From: an uncultured Erysipelotrichaceae bacterium
Lineage (GTDB): Bacteria; Bacillota_I; Bacilli_A; RF39; UBA660
Direction of reading: 5' to 3'
NCBI GenBank assembly: GCA_902772675.1
Contig: CACYBN010000150.1
Location: 1 to 15,381, forward strand
Length of the DNA: 15,381 bases
Below are positions 1-6,079 of this stretch, one piece after another. The notes under the pieces are model-generated. The model was not told the DNA's origin. It was given only the letters and a program-made list of their open reading frames with translations, and ran no database searches. Made by a program: the position numbers and the translations under genes. Every line of letters begins with the position of its first letter. Position 1 is the stretch's first letter.

Positions 1-66
1 GAGAAGATGAATTCTATTCTTAAGACTTTAGATAAGAAGTTAGGAGCTAAATTAAGAGAAGAATAA
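1..66 (+). CDS. C-terminal end of an unidentified upstream gene (partial)
   Basis: The first 21 codons in frame 1 are open and end in TAA at 64-66. The peptide is rich in Lys, Glu and Leu and ends in LGAKLREE. A perfect hairpin terminator starts three bases after the stop, which supports this as a real gene end. The fragment is too short to assign a family or function. Confidence 0.6.
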   Translation, partial: EKMNSILKTLDKKLGAKLREE

Positions 67-68
67 TT

Positions 69-91
69 AAAGACACTTAGGTGTCTTTTTT
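69..91 (+). terminator. Rho-independent terminator of the upstream gene
   Basis: An 8-bp perfect stem (AAAGACAC at 69-76 with GTGTCTTT at 81-88) closes a TTAG loop and runs into T residues to 91. It directly follows the stop at 66 and separates that gene from the yneF promoter. Confidence 0.85.
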
Positions 92-99
92 ATTTCTAA

Positions 100-128
100 T
101 TGATAAAATCAATATATTTTAGTAAAAT
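100..128 (+). promoter_or_regulatory. Sigma-A type promoter for the YneF-family gene
   Basis: TTGATA (100-105) and TAAAAT (123-128) are separated by exactly 17 bp, just after the terminator at 69-91. The predicted transcription start is near 135, inside or next to the GAGGAG ribosome binding site at 135-140, so the leader would be very short. Confidence 0.7.
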
Positions 129-148
129 ATTGGTGAGGAGATGATATT

Positions 149-358
149 ATGTGGCTTAATTTATTATGGCTAGTAATTGGATTAGTTATTGGTGGTATAA
201 TTGGTTTCTTTGCTTGTAGAAAAGTAATGGCTAAATATTTAAAAGAAAATCCACCTATTAGTGAAGAAATGATTAAAACTTTAATGTTACAAATGGGTAG
301 AAAACCAAATCAAAAACAAATTAATCAAATTATGAAGCAAATGAGTAAATATAATTAA
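149..358 (+). CDS. yneF: UPF0154 (YneF) family small membrane protein
   Basis: This 69-residue protein has one N-terminal membrane helix (about residues 3-22, small and hydrophobic with a glycine patch) followed by a basic cytoplasmic segment. The stretches NPPISEE and LMLQMGRKPNQKQIN are the hallmark of the UPF0154/YneF family, whose members are this length and widespread in Bacillota and Mollicutes. The biochemical function of the family is not established. The ATG follows a strong GAGGAG site. It stands alone between a terminator and the rplU promoter, so it is probably a monocistronic unit. Recognition is by the conserved core; nothing looks truncated. Confidence 0.9.
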   Translation: MWLNLLWLVIGLVIGGIIGFFACRKVMAKYLKENPPISEEMIKTLMLQMGRKPNQKQINQIMKQMSKYN

Positions 359-364
359 TTTTAT

Positions 365-393
365 TTGACGTAAAAGGACTTTTATGTTATTAT
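365..393 (+). promoter_or_regulatory. Strong promoter for the rplU-prp-rpmA operon
   Basis: TTGACG (365-370) and TATTAT (388-393) have a 17-bp spacer. This is the closest match to the sigma-A consensus in the window, as expected for a ribosomal protein operon. The predicted start near 400 leaves a leader of about 90 bases. Confidence 0.8.
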
Positions 394-399
394 TTATAT

Positions 400-486
400 G
401 TTTGTAGCCTTTATAGCTCAAACCGCATTGAAAAGGTTTAAAACTTAGGTGCCTTAAGAGCGAGTCTAGAATATTATAAAGGAGGA
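400..486 (+). promoter_or_regulatory. Probable ribosomal protein L21 leader (autoregulatory mRNA element)
   Basis: The transcribed leader between the promoter and the rplU ribosome binding site can fold: GCTC (416-419) pairs with GAGC (458-461), enclosing an inner hairpin AAACC (420-424) with GGTTT (435-439). A GGTGCC stretch lies at 448-453. A leader RNA upstream of rplU is a known Bacillota element (Rfam L21_leader), thought to let L21 repress its own operon. Position and pairing fit, but I matched it by context and not by alignment. An AAAGGAGG site follows at 479-486. Confidence 0.6.
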
Positions 487-490
487 TATT

Positions 491-793
491 ATGAAAGCTG
501 TTATCAAAACTGGTGGTAAACAATACTACGTAACTGAAGGTGACATGATCTATGTTGAAAAATTAGATGGTGAAGCTGGAGATAAAGTTGTTTTCAATGA
601 AGTTTTAGTAGTTGATGATAAAGTAGGAAATCCATATCTTGATGGAGCTTCTGTTGAAGGTGAAATCGTTAAAAATGGTAAAGGTAAGAAAATAAGAATC
701 TTTACTTATAAGAGCAAAGACAGAAGTAATAGACGTACTATGGGTCATAGACAACCATATACACAAGTTGAAATCAAAAAAATTAAAGGTTAA
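491..793 (+). CDS. rplU: 50S ribosomal protein L21
   Basis: L21 is a primary 23S rRNA binding protein of the large ribosomal subunit. The 100-residue product begins MKAVIKTGGKQYYVTEGD, the classic L21 start, and carries the conserved C-terminal signature with KSKDRSNRRTMGHRQPYTQ motifs (residues about 74-92). Length matches the bacterial family (about 100-103). The ATG has an excellent AAAGGAGG site. It is first in an operon with prp and rpmA, in the usual Bacillota order L21, Prp, L27. Expression is probably set by the strong promoter and leader RNA upstream. No anomaly seen. Confidence 0.98.
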   Translation: MKAVIKTGGKQYYVTEGDMIYVEKLDGEAGDKVVFNEVLVVDDKVGNPYLDGASVEGEIVKNGKGKKIRIFTYKSKDRSNRRTMGHRQPYTQVEIKKIKG

Positions 794-796
794 TTT

Positions 797-1108
797 ATGA
801 TTAAAGTAGTCTTATCAGCAAAGAATAAAGAATTAAGAAAGATTAATATATTAGGACATGCTGATTACAATTTCAATGGTAATGATATAGTTTGTAGTAG
901 TGTTTCAAGTATTATGACTACTACTGTTAATGGAATATTAAGATTTAATAATAAATATATATCTTATCAAGAAAAAAAAGATGATTTCGAGATAGTAATT
1001 AATGAACATAACGAAATCGTAGATAATCTTATTGAAAATATGATTGATTTATTTAAAGAATTAGAAAGAGATTATCCTAAAAATATTAAGATAGAGGAGG
1101 AGAACTAA
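797..1108 (+). CDS. prp: Ribosomal processing cysteine protease Prp (YsxB family)
   Basis: Prp removes the N-terminal extension of ribosomal protein L27 in Bacillota, shown for the Staphylococcus aureus homologue. The 103-residue product has the family motifs GHADY (catalytic His21) and DIVCSSVSS (catalytic Cys33), separated by a short glycine-containing loop as in known Prp proteins. The gene lies between its usual neighbours rplU and rpmA; its substrate is encoded next door and the stop TAA overlaps the rpmA ATG by one base. Its own ribosome site, AAAGG at 785-789, is inside the end of rplU, so translation is probably coupled. The extended L27 encoded downstream independently supports this call. 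Confidence 0.93.
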   Translation: MIKVVLSAKNKELRKINILGHADYNFNGNDIVCSSVSSIMTTTVNGILRFNNKYISYQEKKDDFEIVINEHNEIVDNLIENMIDLFKELERDYPKNIKIEEEN

Positions 1109-1398
1109 TGAAACTATTAAGTTTAAATATACAATTGTTTGCTCACCACAAAGGTCAAGGTTCTACATCTAACGGTCGTGATTCTGCTGGTCGTAGATTA
1201 GGAGCTAAAATAGCTGATGGTCAAAGAGCTAAAGCTGGAGCAATCATTTATCGTCAAAGAGGAACTAAAATTTTCCCAGGTGAAAATGTTAGACGTGGAA
1301 ATGATGATACTTTATATACAACAGTTGAAGGTGTTGTTAAATATGAACGTCTTGGAAAAGACAAAAAACAAGTAAGCTGTTATCCAACTGAAAAGTAA
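1108..1398 (+). CDS. rpmA: 50S ribosomal protein L27 with Prp-cleaved N-terminal extension
   Basis: L27 reaches toward the peptidyl transferase centre of the large subunit. The 96-residue product has the core AHHKGQGSTSNGRDS and the RGTKIFPGENVRRG motif. Before it lies an 11-residue extension, MKLLSLNIQLF, which fits the Bacillota Prp site: cleavage after Phe11 would expose Ala12-His-His-Lys as the mature N-terminus. The first base of the ATG is the last base of the prp stop; GAGGAGG at 1095-1101 gives strong initiation. The stop codon lies inside the terminator stem at 1391-1417, so the end of the gene and the hairpin share sequence. Confidence 0.97.
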   Translation: MKLLSLNIQLFAHHKGQGSTSNGRDSAGRRLGAKIADGQRAKAGAIIYRQRGTKIFPGENVRRGNDDTLYTTVEGVVKYERLGKDKKQVSCYPTEK

Positions 1399-1420
1399 GA
1401 AGTATATTCTTACTTTTTTT
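1391..1420 (+). terminator. Terminator at the end of rpmA
   Basis: An 11-bp perfect stem (AAAAGTAAGAA at 1391-1401 with TTCTTACTTTT at 1407-1417, loop GTATA) continues into a T run to 1420. The stem is AT-rich and contains the rpmA stop. Only 19 bases separate it from obgE and I see no promoter there, so read-through into obgE is likely. Confidence 0.75.
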
Positions 1421-1439
1421 AATAAAAAGAGGTGATTTT

Positions 1440-2717
1440 ATGTTTATAGATGAAACTACAATTAGTGTAAAAGCAGGTAATGGTGGAGATGGATGCCTTG
1501 CCTTTCGTAGAGAAAAATATATACCAATGGGTGGTCCTTTTGGTGGTAATGGTGGTAAAGGTTCAGATATTAAGTTTGTAGTAGATGAAGGATTACGTAC
1601 ACTAATTGATCTTCGTTATATGAAAACAATTAAGGGAGACAAAGGTGAAAATGGTCGTGGTAAGAATCAAGATGGTGCTAATGCTAAAGATATAGTTATT
1701 AAAGTACCACAAGGAACTGTAGTAACTGATTTAGATACTGGACTTATTTTAGCTGATTTAAAAGGAAAACATGATGAAGTAGTAGTAGCTTATGGAGGAA
1801 GAGGTGGAAGAGGAAATACTGCCTTTAAAACTCAATCTAATCCTGCTCCTAATTTTGCTGAAGGTGGAGAACCCGGAGAAGAAAGACTACTTAAAGTTGA
1901 ATTAAAATTAATGGCAGATGTAGGTTTAGTAGGTATGCCTAGTGTTGGTAAAAGTACTATTATTTCTTGTATTTCTAAAGCTAAACCTAAAATCGCTGAA
2001 TATCATTTTACTACTTTAACTCCTAATTTAGGAGTAGTTAAAACTTCCAAAGGAAGTAGTTATGTAGTAGCAGATCTTCCAGGATTAATCGAAGGAGCTT
2101 CTCTTGGAGAAGGTTTAGGAGATAAATTCCTTAGACATGTAGAAAGAACTAGAGTTATTGCTCATGTAATTGATATGTCTTCTTTTGAAGGAAGAGATCC
2201 ATATGATGATTATGTAATAATTAATAAAGAATTAGAGAATTTCAATAAGAATTTACTTAAAAAACCTCAAATAATTATTGCAAATAAAATGGATGTAGAA
2301 AGTGCTAAAGATAATTTAGTAGAATTTAAAAAGAAATTAAATAATAAAGATATTAAAATATTTGAAGTTAGTGCTTTAACTAATAATGGACTACAAGAAG
2401 TAGTAGATTATTTAGGAGATATTTTAGAAGAGATTAAACCTGAAGACTTATATGATGAAGAATCATTTGAATCTCATGTATTATATAAGTTTAAGAAAGA
2501 AGAACCATTTACTATTACTAAAGAAAATGATGAATGGGTAATTCGTGGTAAAGAAGTAGAAAAATTATTTAAAATGACTAAATTTAATACAGATGAAAGT
2601 ATTATGAGATTTGCTAAAAGATTAAGAAAAATGGGTATTGATGATAAATTAATTGAATTAGGAGCACAAGAAGGAGATATGGTTCGTATCTTAGACTTCT
2701 ATTTTGAATTTAAATAA
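1440..2717 (+). CDS. obgE: GTPase Obg (ribosome assembly)
   Basis: Obg is an essential GTPase that acts in late 50S subunit assembly and in stress signalling. The 425-residue protein has the three usual parts: the glycine-rich Obg fold (about 1-158, with GGNGGKG and GGRGGRGN runs), the G domain with P-loop GMPSVGKST (165-173), TTLTP switch I (191-195), DLPGLIEGA (212-220), NKMD (282-285) and SAL (311-313), and a C-terminal OCT domain (about 345-425) ending in the typical GDMVRILDFYFEF. Length and order are normal. The ATG follows GAGGTGA. It lies after rpmA as in many Bacillota and overlaps the next gene by one base. Confidence 0.98.
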   Translation: MFIDETTISVKAGNGGDGCLAFRREKYIPMGGPFGGNGGKGSDIKFVVDEGLRTLIDLRYMKTIKGDKGENGRGKNQDGANAKDIVIKVPQGTVVTDLDTGLILADLKGKHDEVVVAYGGRGGRGNTAFKTQSNPAPNFAEGGEPGEERLLKVELKLMADVGLVGMPSVGKSTIISCISKAKPKIAEYHFTTLTPNLGVVKTSKGSSYVVADLPGLIEGASLGEGLGDKFLRHVERTRVIAHVIDMSSFEGRDPYDDYVIINKELENFNKNLLKKPQIIIANKMDVESAKDNLVEFKKKLNNKDIKIFEVSALTNNGLQEVVDYLGDILEEIKPEDLYDEESFESHVLYKFKKEEPFTITKENDEWVIRGKEVEKLFKMTKFNTDESIMRFAKRLRKMGIDDKLIELGAQEGDMVRILDFYFEFK

Positions 2718-3442
2718 TGCATATATTCTTAATTGGTGGTGGTTCTAATGGAAGAGCAGGTAAACCTAATGACTTAGAACCAATTGATAAATTAATCGTA
2801 GATAGTACAAATAAAAGTAATCCTAATTTTCTTTTTATAGGACTAGCTTCTTCATATGCTGATTCTTATTATGATTTAATGAAGAAGAATTATCGTTCTT
2901 TAGGTGCTAATCCTGTCTATTTAAAAAAGAAAAATATTTTAAATAATCCAGATATAGTAATAAATAAAATAAAAGAAGCAGATATTATTTATCTAGCAGG
3001 TGGGGATACTACTAAATTAGTTAGGGAAACTAAAAAATATGGTATAGATAAACTATTAAAAGAAAAGATTAATAGTGATACTGTTATTGTAGGAATAAGT
3101 GCTGGTGCTATATCATTATGTAATGATGGTTTATCTGATTATAAAATAATTAATAATGAAGGAGATAACTATTCATTTACTGATGGATTTTCTTTTATAA
3201 ATATATCTTTATGTCCTCATGGACAAGAAGAGAAAAGAATAAATGATTTAAAAAATGAATTAGTTAATAATAAAAAAGTATTAGTTTTAGATAATAATAC
3301 TAGTTTAGAAATAAAAGATAATTTATGTAAAGTACATAAAACAGATAATAACTCTAAAGTTAGGTTAATATCTAAGAAAAATAATAAAATAACTGAAATA
3401 GAATTAAATGATACATTTAATATAGATACAATTACTAATTAA
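2717..3442 (+). CDS. Peptidase S51 (dipeptidase E / cyanophycinase-like) family protein
   Basis: This 241-residue protein has the layout of the class I glutamine amidotransferase-like S51 peptidases: N-terminal FLIGGGS strand and loop (4-10), AGGDTTKL (94-101) and the nucleophile elbow GISAGA (126-131), giving Ser128 as the likely nucleophile. His168 in CPHGQEEKR is at the place of the family catalytic His. PepE-type members cleave after an N-terminal Asp in dipeptides, but substrate cannot be read here. No signal peptide, so it is cytoplasmic. The ATG shares a base with the obgE stop and has no clear ribosome site of its own, so translation probably depends on coupling to obgE. Confidence 0.85.
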   Translation: MHIFLIGGGSNGRAGKPNDLEPIDKLIVDSTNKSNPNFLFIGLASSYADSYYDLMKKNYRSLGANPVYLKKKNILNNPDIVINKIKEADIIYLAGGDTTKLVRETKKYGIDKLLKEKINSDTVIVGISAGAISLCNDGLSDYKIINNEGDNYSFTDGFSFINISLCPHGQEEKRINDLKNELVNNKKVLVLDNNTSLEIKDNLCKVHKTDNNSKVRLISKKNNKITEIELNDTFNIDTITN

Positions 3443-3448
3443 ATAGTT

Positions 3449-3476
3449 AAGCAATTTATAATAAATTGCTTTTTTT
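3449..3476 (+). terminator. Terminator of the obgE-peptidase unit
   Basis: AAGCAATTTA (3449-3458) pairs perfectly with TAAATTGCTT (3462-3471) around a three-base loop, followed by T residues to 3476. It begins seven bases after the peptidase stop. Confidence 0.88.
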
Positions 3477-3489
3477 AATTAAATTTATT

Positions 3490-3498
3490 TGATATACT
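3490..3498 (+). promoter_or_regulatory. Candidate extended -10 promoter for the membrane-anchored protein
   Basis: TGA-TATACT (3490-3498) is an extended -10 element. The base run 17 bp upstream (3470-3475) is the T tract of the preceding terminator, a poor -35. The predicted start near 3505 lies just before the AGGAAG ribosome site at 3511-3516. Confidence 0.45.
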
Positions 3499-3523
3499 TG
3501 TTATTAGGATAGGAAGTGTCGTT

Positions 3524-4231
3524 ATGATAGATAAGAAGATAGTTATAATAGCTACTGTTATTATAATGAGTATATTAACAATATTACTTATCATTGAAAT
3601 ATTAAAGAAGAAGAAAAAGAATGCATCTAATGATCAAAATGATGTAGTATTTAATAATCAAGAAACTATGTATTCAGATTATAGTTCTGCTCAATATGAA
3701 CCAACACCAATGCCAGAACCAGAACCCGCTTCATATTCATCTGTAGCTAATGATACATTTACTGTACCAATAGTTCCAGGAGGTACTGGAGGAACTACAT
3801 TACCTTCAACAGATGAATTAATTAATCAAGCTAATGCAGGTACTTTAAATGATTTAGGTACTAATAATTTTGATTATTCAATGGATATGAACAATCTTAA
3901 TGCTCCAGGAATGGATTTAAATAATGGATTGAGTGATTTAACTAATATGCCTCCAGTAATAGATGATGGATCTATGAATAATACATATAGTGACGGGGCT
4001 AATAATTTAGACCCATTAGCAAGTAATATGCCATCGGTAATAAATGATGGATCTATGAATAATATGAATCTAGAAAATAATGAAAGCACTTTTGGTAGTC
4101 CTTTAGATGCACCACCTATAATTGAAGATTCATCTAATACTTTAGAAGAGAATTTAGAATTAGATAAAAATAATAATTTAGATTTAAATTTAGATAAGGA
4201 TTCAGATGTTCCAGATGATGGTTTTTATTAG
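3524..4231 (+). CDS. Single-pass membrane protein with long low-complexity tail, unknown function
   Basis: I do not recognise a family. The 235-residue protein has one N-terminal membrane helix (about 5-27) followed at once by a run of five Lys. By the positive-inside rule that would place the long tail in the cytoplasm. The rest (33-235) is disordered-looking: a Pro/Glu patch (about 59-69), a Gly/Thr patch (86-92), then Asn/Asp/Ser-rich sequence with a repeated unit around P-V-I-(D/N)-DGSMNN (residues 144-153 and 171-180) and a weaker third copy (PPIIEDSSN, 197-205). The C-terminus is strongly acidic. It is followed by two lipoproteins whose first ribosome site overlaps this stop codon, so they are likely one transcript. 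Confidence 0.75.
   Translation: MIDKKIVIIATVIIMSILTILLIIEILKKKKKNASNDQNDVVFNNQETMYSDYSSAQYEPTPMPEPEPASYSSVANDTFTVPIVPGGTGGTTLPSTDELINQANAGTLNDLGTNNFDYSMDMNNLNAPGMDLNNGLSDLTNMPPVIDDGSMNNTYSDGANNLDPLASNMPSVINDGSMNNMNLENNESTFGSPLDAPPIIEDSSNTLEENLELDKNNNLDLNLDKDSDVPDDGFY
3947..4063 (+). repeat. Two 36-bp direct repeats within the low-complexity protein gene
   Basis: Copies at 3947-3982 and 4028-4063 differ at 4 of 36 positions and are 81 bp (27 codons) apart. They encode MPPVIDDGSMNN and MPSVINDGSMNN. The high DNA identity, including third positions, suggests a fairly recent in-frame duplication. A degraded third copy follows at the protein level. Confidence 0.8.
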
Positions 4232-4241
4232 GAGGGTTAAC

Positions 4242-5132
4242 ATGAAAAAGAGTAAATTACTAATATTATTATTAGTTGCCTTCTTATTAACAGGATGCTT
4301 AAAGCAAGAAATGAATATGAAACTAGAAACTAATAATAATTTTGATATAACTATAATAAATGCAGTACAAAAAGAATATGAAGATAGTAGTACAATATCT
4401 AAAGATGAATATAAGAATTTAGGTTATACAGTAGAAGATTATGATGATGGTGAATATATTGGTATTAAAGCCAAAGCATCTTATAATAGTATTGATGAAA
4501 TATCTTCAGATAAAGATGTAAAAGTAGAATTAACTGAATTAGTAGAAAAAACAAATGTAAAAGATGTTAAATTATTTAAAAAAAGTACTAATGGAAGTAT
4601 ATCTACATATACAGCTCATTTAACATATGATTTTAAAATGAATGAAGAAGGAAGTACATCTAGTGATGGAAGTACTACATATATAGATGATACTTCTGGT
4701 TATTCTGATTCAATGGAACTTAGTTTTAGAATAACTCTACCAGTAAAACCAGTATCAAGTAATGCTACTAAAACTGAAAATGATGGATTAACTCAAATAT
4801 GGACTTTAGAATATGGAAAATTAAATAATATAGATTTTGAGTTCCAAATAGATAGTAAGAATATTACAAAAGATAGAGTAGAATATATTAAAGAAACAGA
4901 AAAAGAAGAAGAAAAGAAAGAAATAACACCAACTGAAGAAGTTCAAGAAGAACAAGCTCCTACCAAAGAAGAAAAACAAGTTAATGCCTTTTCAGCAGTA
5001 GTGGGAACATTACTAATATTTATTGTTATCTTTGGTTTTATTGCTTTAAAAATCAAATTAAAAAAAGGTAATTCATCAAACGTCGGATATCATAAAAATA
5101 TACCTGAAACTTTAGATGAAAATAAGAAATAA
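4242..5132 (+). CDS. LppM-like lipoprotein with C-terminal membrane helix (copy 1)
   Basis: The 296-residue product starts with a lipoprotein signal peptide (Lys-rich start, hydrophobic core, lipobox LLTGC, lipidated Cys19). Residues 20-215 look like an extracellular mainly beta domain, then a Glu/Lys-rich linker (about 220-246), one membrane helix (about 250-269) and a basic tail. A lipid anchor plus C-terminal helix and a TGC-(V/L)-K start recall the LppM domain of actinobacteria; that link is my inference. It is paralogous to the next gene: both have the pattern G-(Y/F)-x-VEDY-(D/K)-(D/E)-G-(E/D)-Y. I place the start at 4242, not the in-frame ATG at 4206, because AGGAGGG at 4230-4236 precedes it and only this start gives a clean signal peptide. 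Confidence 0.8.
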   Translation: MKKSKLLILLLVAFLLTGCLKQEMNMKLETNNNFDITIINAVQKEYEDSSTISKDEYKNLGYTVEDYDDGEYIGIKAKASYNSIDEISSDKDVKVELTELVEKTNVKDVKLFKKSTNGSISTYTAHLTYDFKMNEEGSTSSDGSTTYIDDTSGYSDSMELSFRITLPVKPVSSNATKTENDGLTQIWTLEYGKLNNIDFEFQIDSKNITKDRVEYIKETEKEEEKKEITPTEEVQEEQAPTKEEKQVNAFSAVVGTLLIFIVIFGFIALKIKLKKGNSSNVGYHKNIPETLDENKK

Positions 5133-5159
5133 AAAAAATCTTATTTTCATCTTTTTTTT
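5114..5159 (+). terminator. Terminator of the first lipoprotein gene, with overlapping palindrome
   Basis: AGATGAAAATAAGA (5114-5127) pairs perfectly with TCTTATTTTCATCT (5139-5152) over 14 bp, loop of 11 bases mostly A, followed by eight T to 5159. The left arm is inside the last codons of the lipoprotein gene. The right arm also begins a second perfect palindrome (5148-5173), so two folds compete. Confidence 0.8.
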
Positions 5160-5171
5160 ATAAAAAAAAGA

Positions 5172-5180
5172 TGATATTAT
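5172..5180 (+). promoter_or_regulatory. Candidate extended -10 promoter for the second lipoprotein gene
   Basis: TGA-TATTAT (5172-5180) forms an extended -10. The region 17 bp upstream is the T tract of the terminator (5152-5157), so the -35 is weak. A start near 5187 would precede the GAGGAGAG ribosome site (5201-5208). Confidence 0.4.
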
Positions 5181-5213
5181 AAAATTATAAATATAAGGTA
5201 GAGGAGAGAAAAA

Positions 5214-6014
5214 ATGAAAAAATATTTTAAATTATTCTCATTATTATTAGTTGTAGTAATGATGACTGGTTGTGTTAAATATAACGTTAACATGAAAATT
5301 GATAATAATAAGAATATGAAGTTTGAAGCAATTGTTGCTTATTCTAAACAATTGGGTGATTCATACAAGACAACTGATGAAGAGAAGAAAGAATTCGAAA
5401 AGAAAGGGTTCAAAGTTGAAGATTACAAAGAAGGAGATTATTCTGGAATTAAGTTAATTAAGACTTATAAGAATATTGATAAGTATAGTTCTAAAGATCC
5501 AGTTACATTAGATTTAAATGCTATGTTAGATCCAGAATCTAAAGAACAACAATATTTCTTCCAAAAAACAAGTTCTAATTTATTTAAATCAAGATATAAA
5601 GTTGTAATTAAAGCTGATACTTCTGAAGCTACTGGTGGTATGAATACTAATTCAGATCCAGTTGATAATGAAGGAACTGAAGAAACTACTACTGATAATG
5701 GTTCAGGTAGTACAGATACAAGTGGTGTTGATCCTTCTTCATATTTAAGTTCTATGGATCTTAAATATACTGTAGAAGTACCTAAAGTAGTTAATAAAGG
5801 TAATTCTACTTCACAAGACGGAAACAAATTAACTTGGGATTTAACTAAAGTTAAAGAAGACATTACTTATGAATTTGAAGTAACTAATAAGAATGCAATT
5901 TATGGTATTGTTGCTGTAGCAGTACTTGCTGTTATTTGTGTTGTAGTTGTTATTTCTAAAAATGGTAAAAAAGAAGTTGCTCCAGTTCAATCAGAACCAG
6001 CAAAAGCTGAATAA
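5214..6014 (+). CDS. LppM-like lipoprotein with C-terminal membrane helix (copy 2)
   Basis: The 266-residue product has a lipoprotein signal peptide with lipobox MMTGC (Cys20), an extracellular domain of about 130 residues, a Thr/Ser/Gly/Asp-rich spacer (about 142-178), a second short beta-rich segment, a membrane helix (about 228-248) and a short Lys-rich then Pro/Ala tail. It aligns with the preceding lipoprotein over the N-terminal domain (MNMKL/VNMKI after the Cys, then a Lys/Glu-rich helix and VEDY..G.Y.GIK), so the two arose by duplication. It has its own strong ribosome site and clean terminators on both sides, so it can be expressed apart from copy 1. Function unknown; likely a surface protein held at both ends. 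Confidence 0.8.
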   Translation: MKKYFKLFSLLLVVVMMTGCVKYNVNMKIDNNKNMKFEAIVAYSKQLGDSYKTTDEEKKEFEKKGFKVEDYKEGDYSGIKLIKTYKNIDKYSSKDPVTLDLNAMLDPESKEQQYFFQKTSSNLFKSRYKVVIKADTSEATGGMNTNSDPVDNEGTEETTTDNGSGSTDTSGVDPSSYLSSMDLKYTVEVPKVVNKGNSTSQDGNKLTWDLTKVKEDITYEFEVTNKNAIYGIVAVAVLAVICVVVVISKNGKKEVAPVQSEPAKAE

Positions 6015-6015
6015 T

Positions 6016-6042
6016 AAAAAGAGATTTTAAATCTCTTTTTTT
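6016..6042 (+). terminator. Terminator of the second lipoprotein gene
   Basis: AAAAAGAGAT (6016-6025) pairs with ATCTCTTTTT (6031-6040) around loop TTTAA, then T residues to 6042. It begins two bases after the stop codon. Confidence 0.88.
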
Positions 6043-6043
6043 A

Positions 6044-6052
6044 TGGTAAAAT
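6044..6052 (+). promoter_or_regulatory. Candidate extended -10 promoter for the U32-ylbF-rsmD unit
   Basis: TGG-TAAAAT (6044-6052) lies directly after the terminator and 28 bases before the ATG at 6080. No convincing -35 is visible because that position is occupied by the terminator stem. Confidence 0.35.
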
Positions 6053-6079
6053 TATATTAGTGTTATTTTGAGGTGAACT

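Noticed and set aside
3524..4231. ZipA-like cell division protein
   Set aside because: Topology (N-terminal helix, basic patch, long disordered cytoplasmic tail) is similar, but there is no C-terminal FtsZ-binding domain and no division genes nearby.
4206..4241. Earlier in-frame ATG for the first lipoprotein gene
   Set aside because: It would add 12 residues before a perfect lipoprotein signal peptide and lies inside the previous gene. ATG 4242 has AGGAGGG at the right distance.
5465..5863. 132-codon open frame on the minus strand
   Set aside because: It lies wholly antisense to the second lipoprotein gene, which has a signal peptide, ribosome site and terminator. No recognisable motif on the minus strand.
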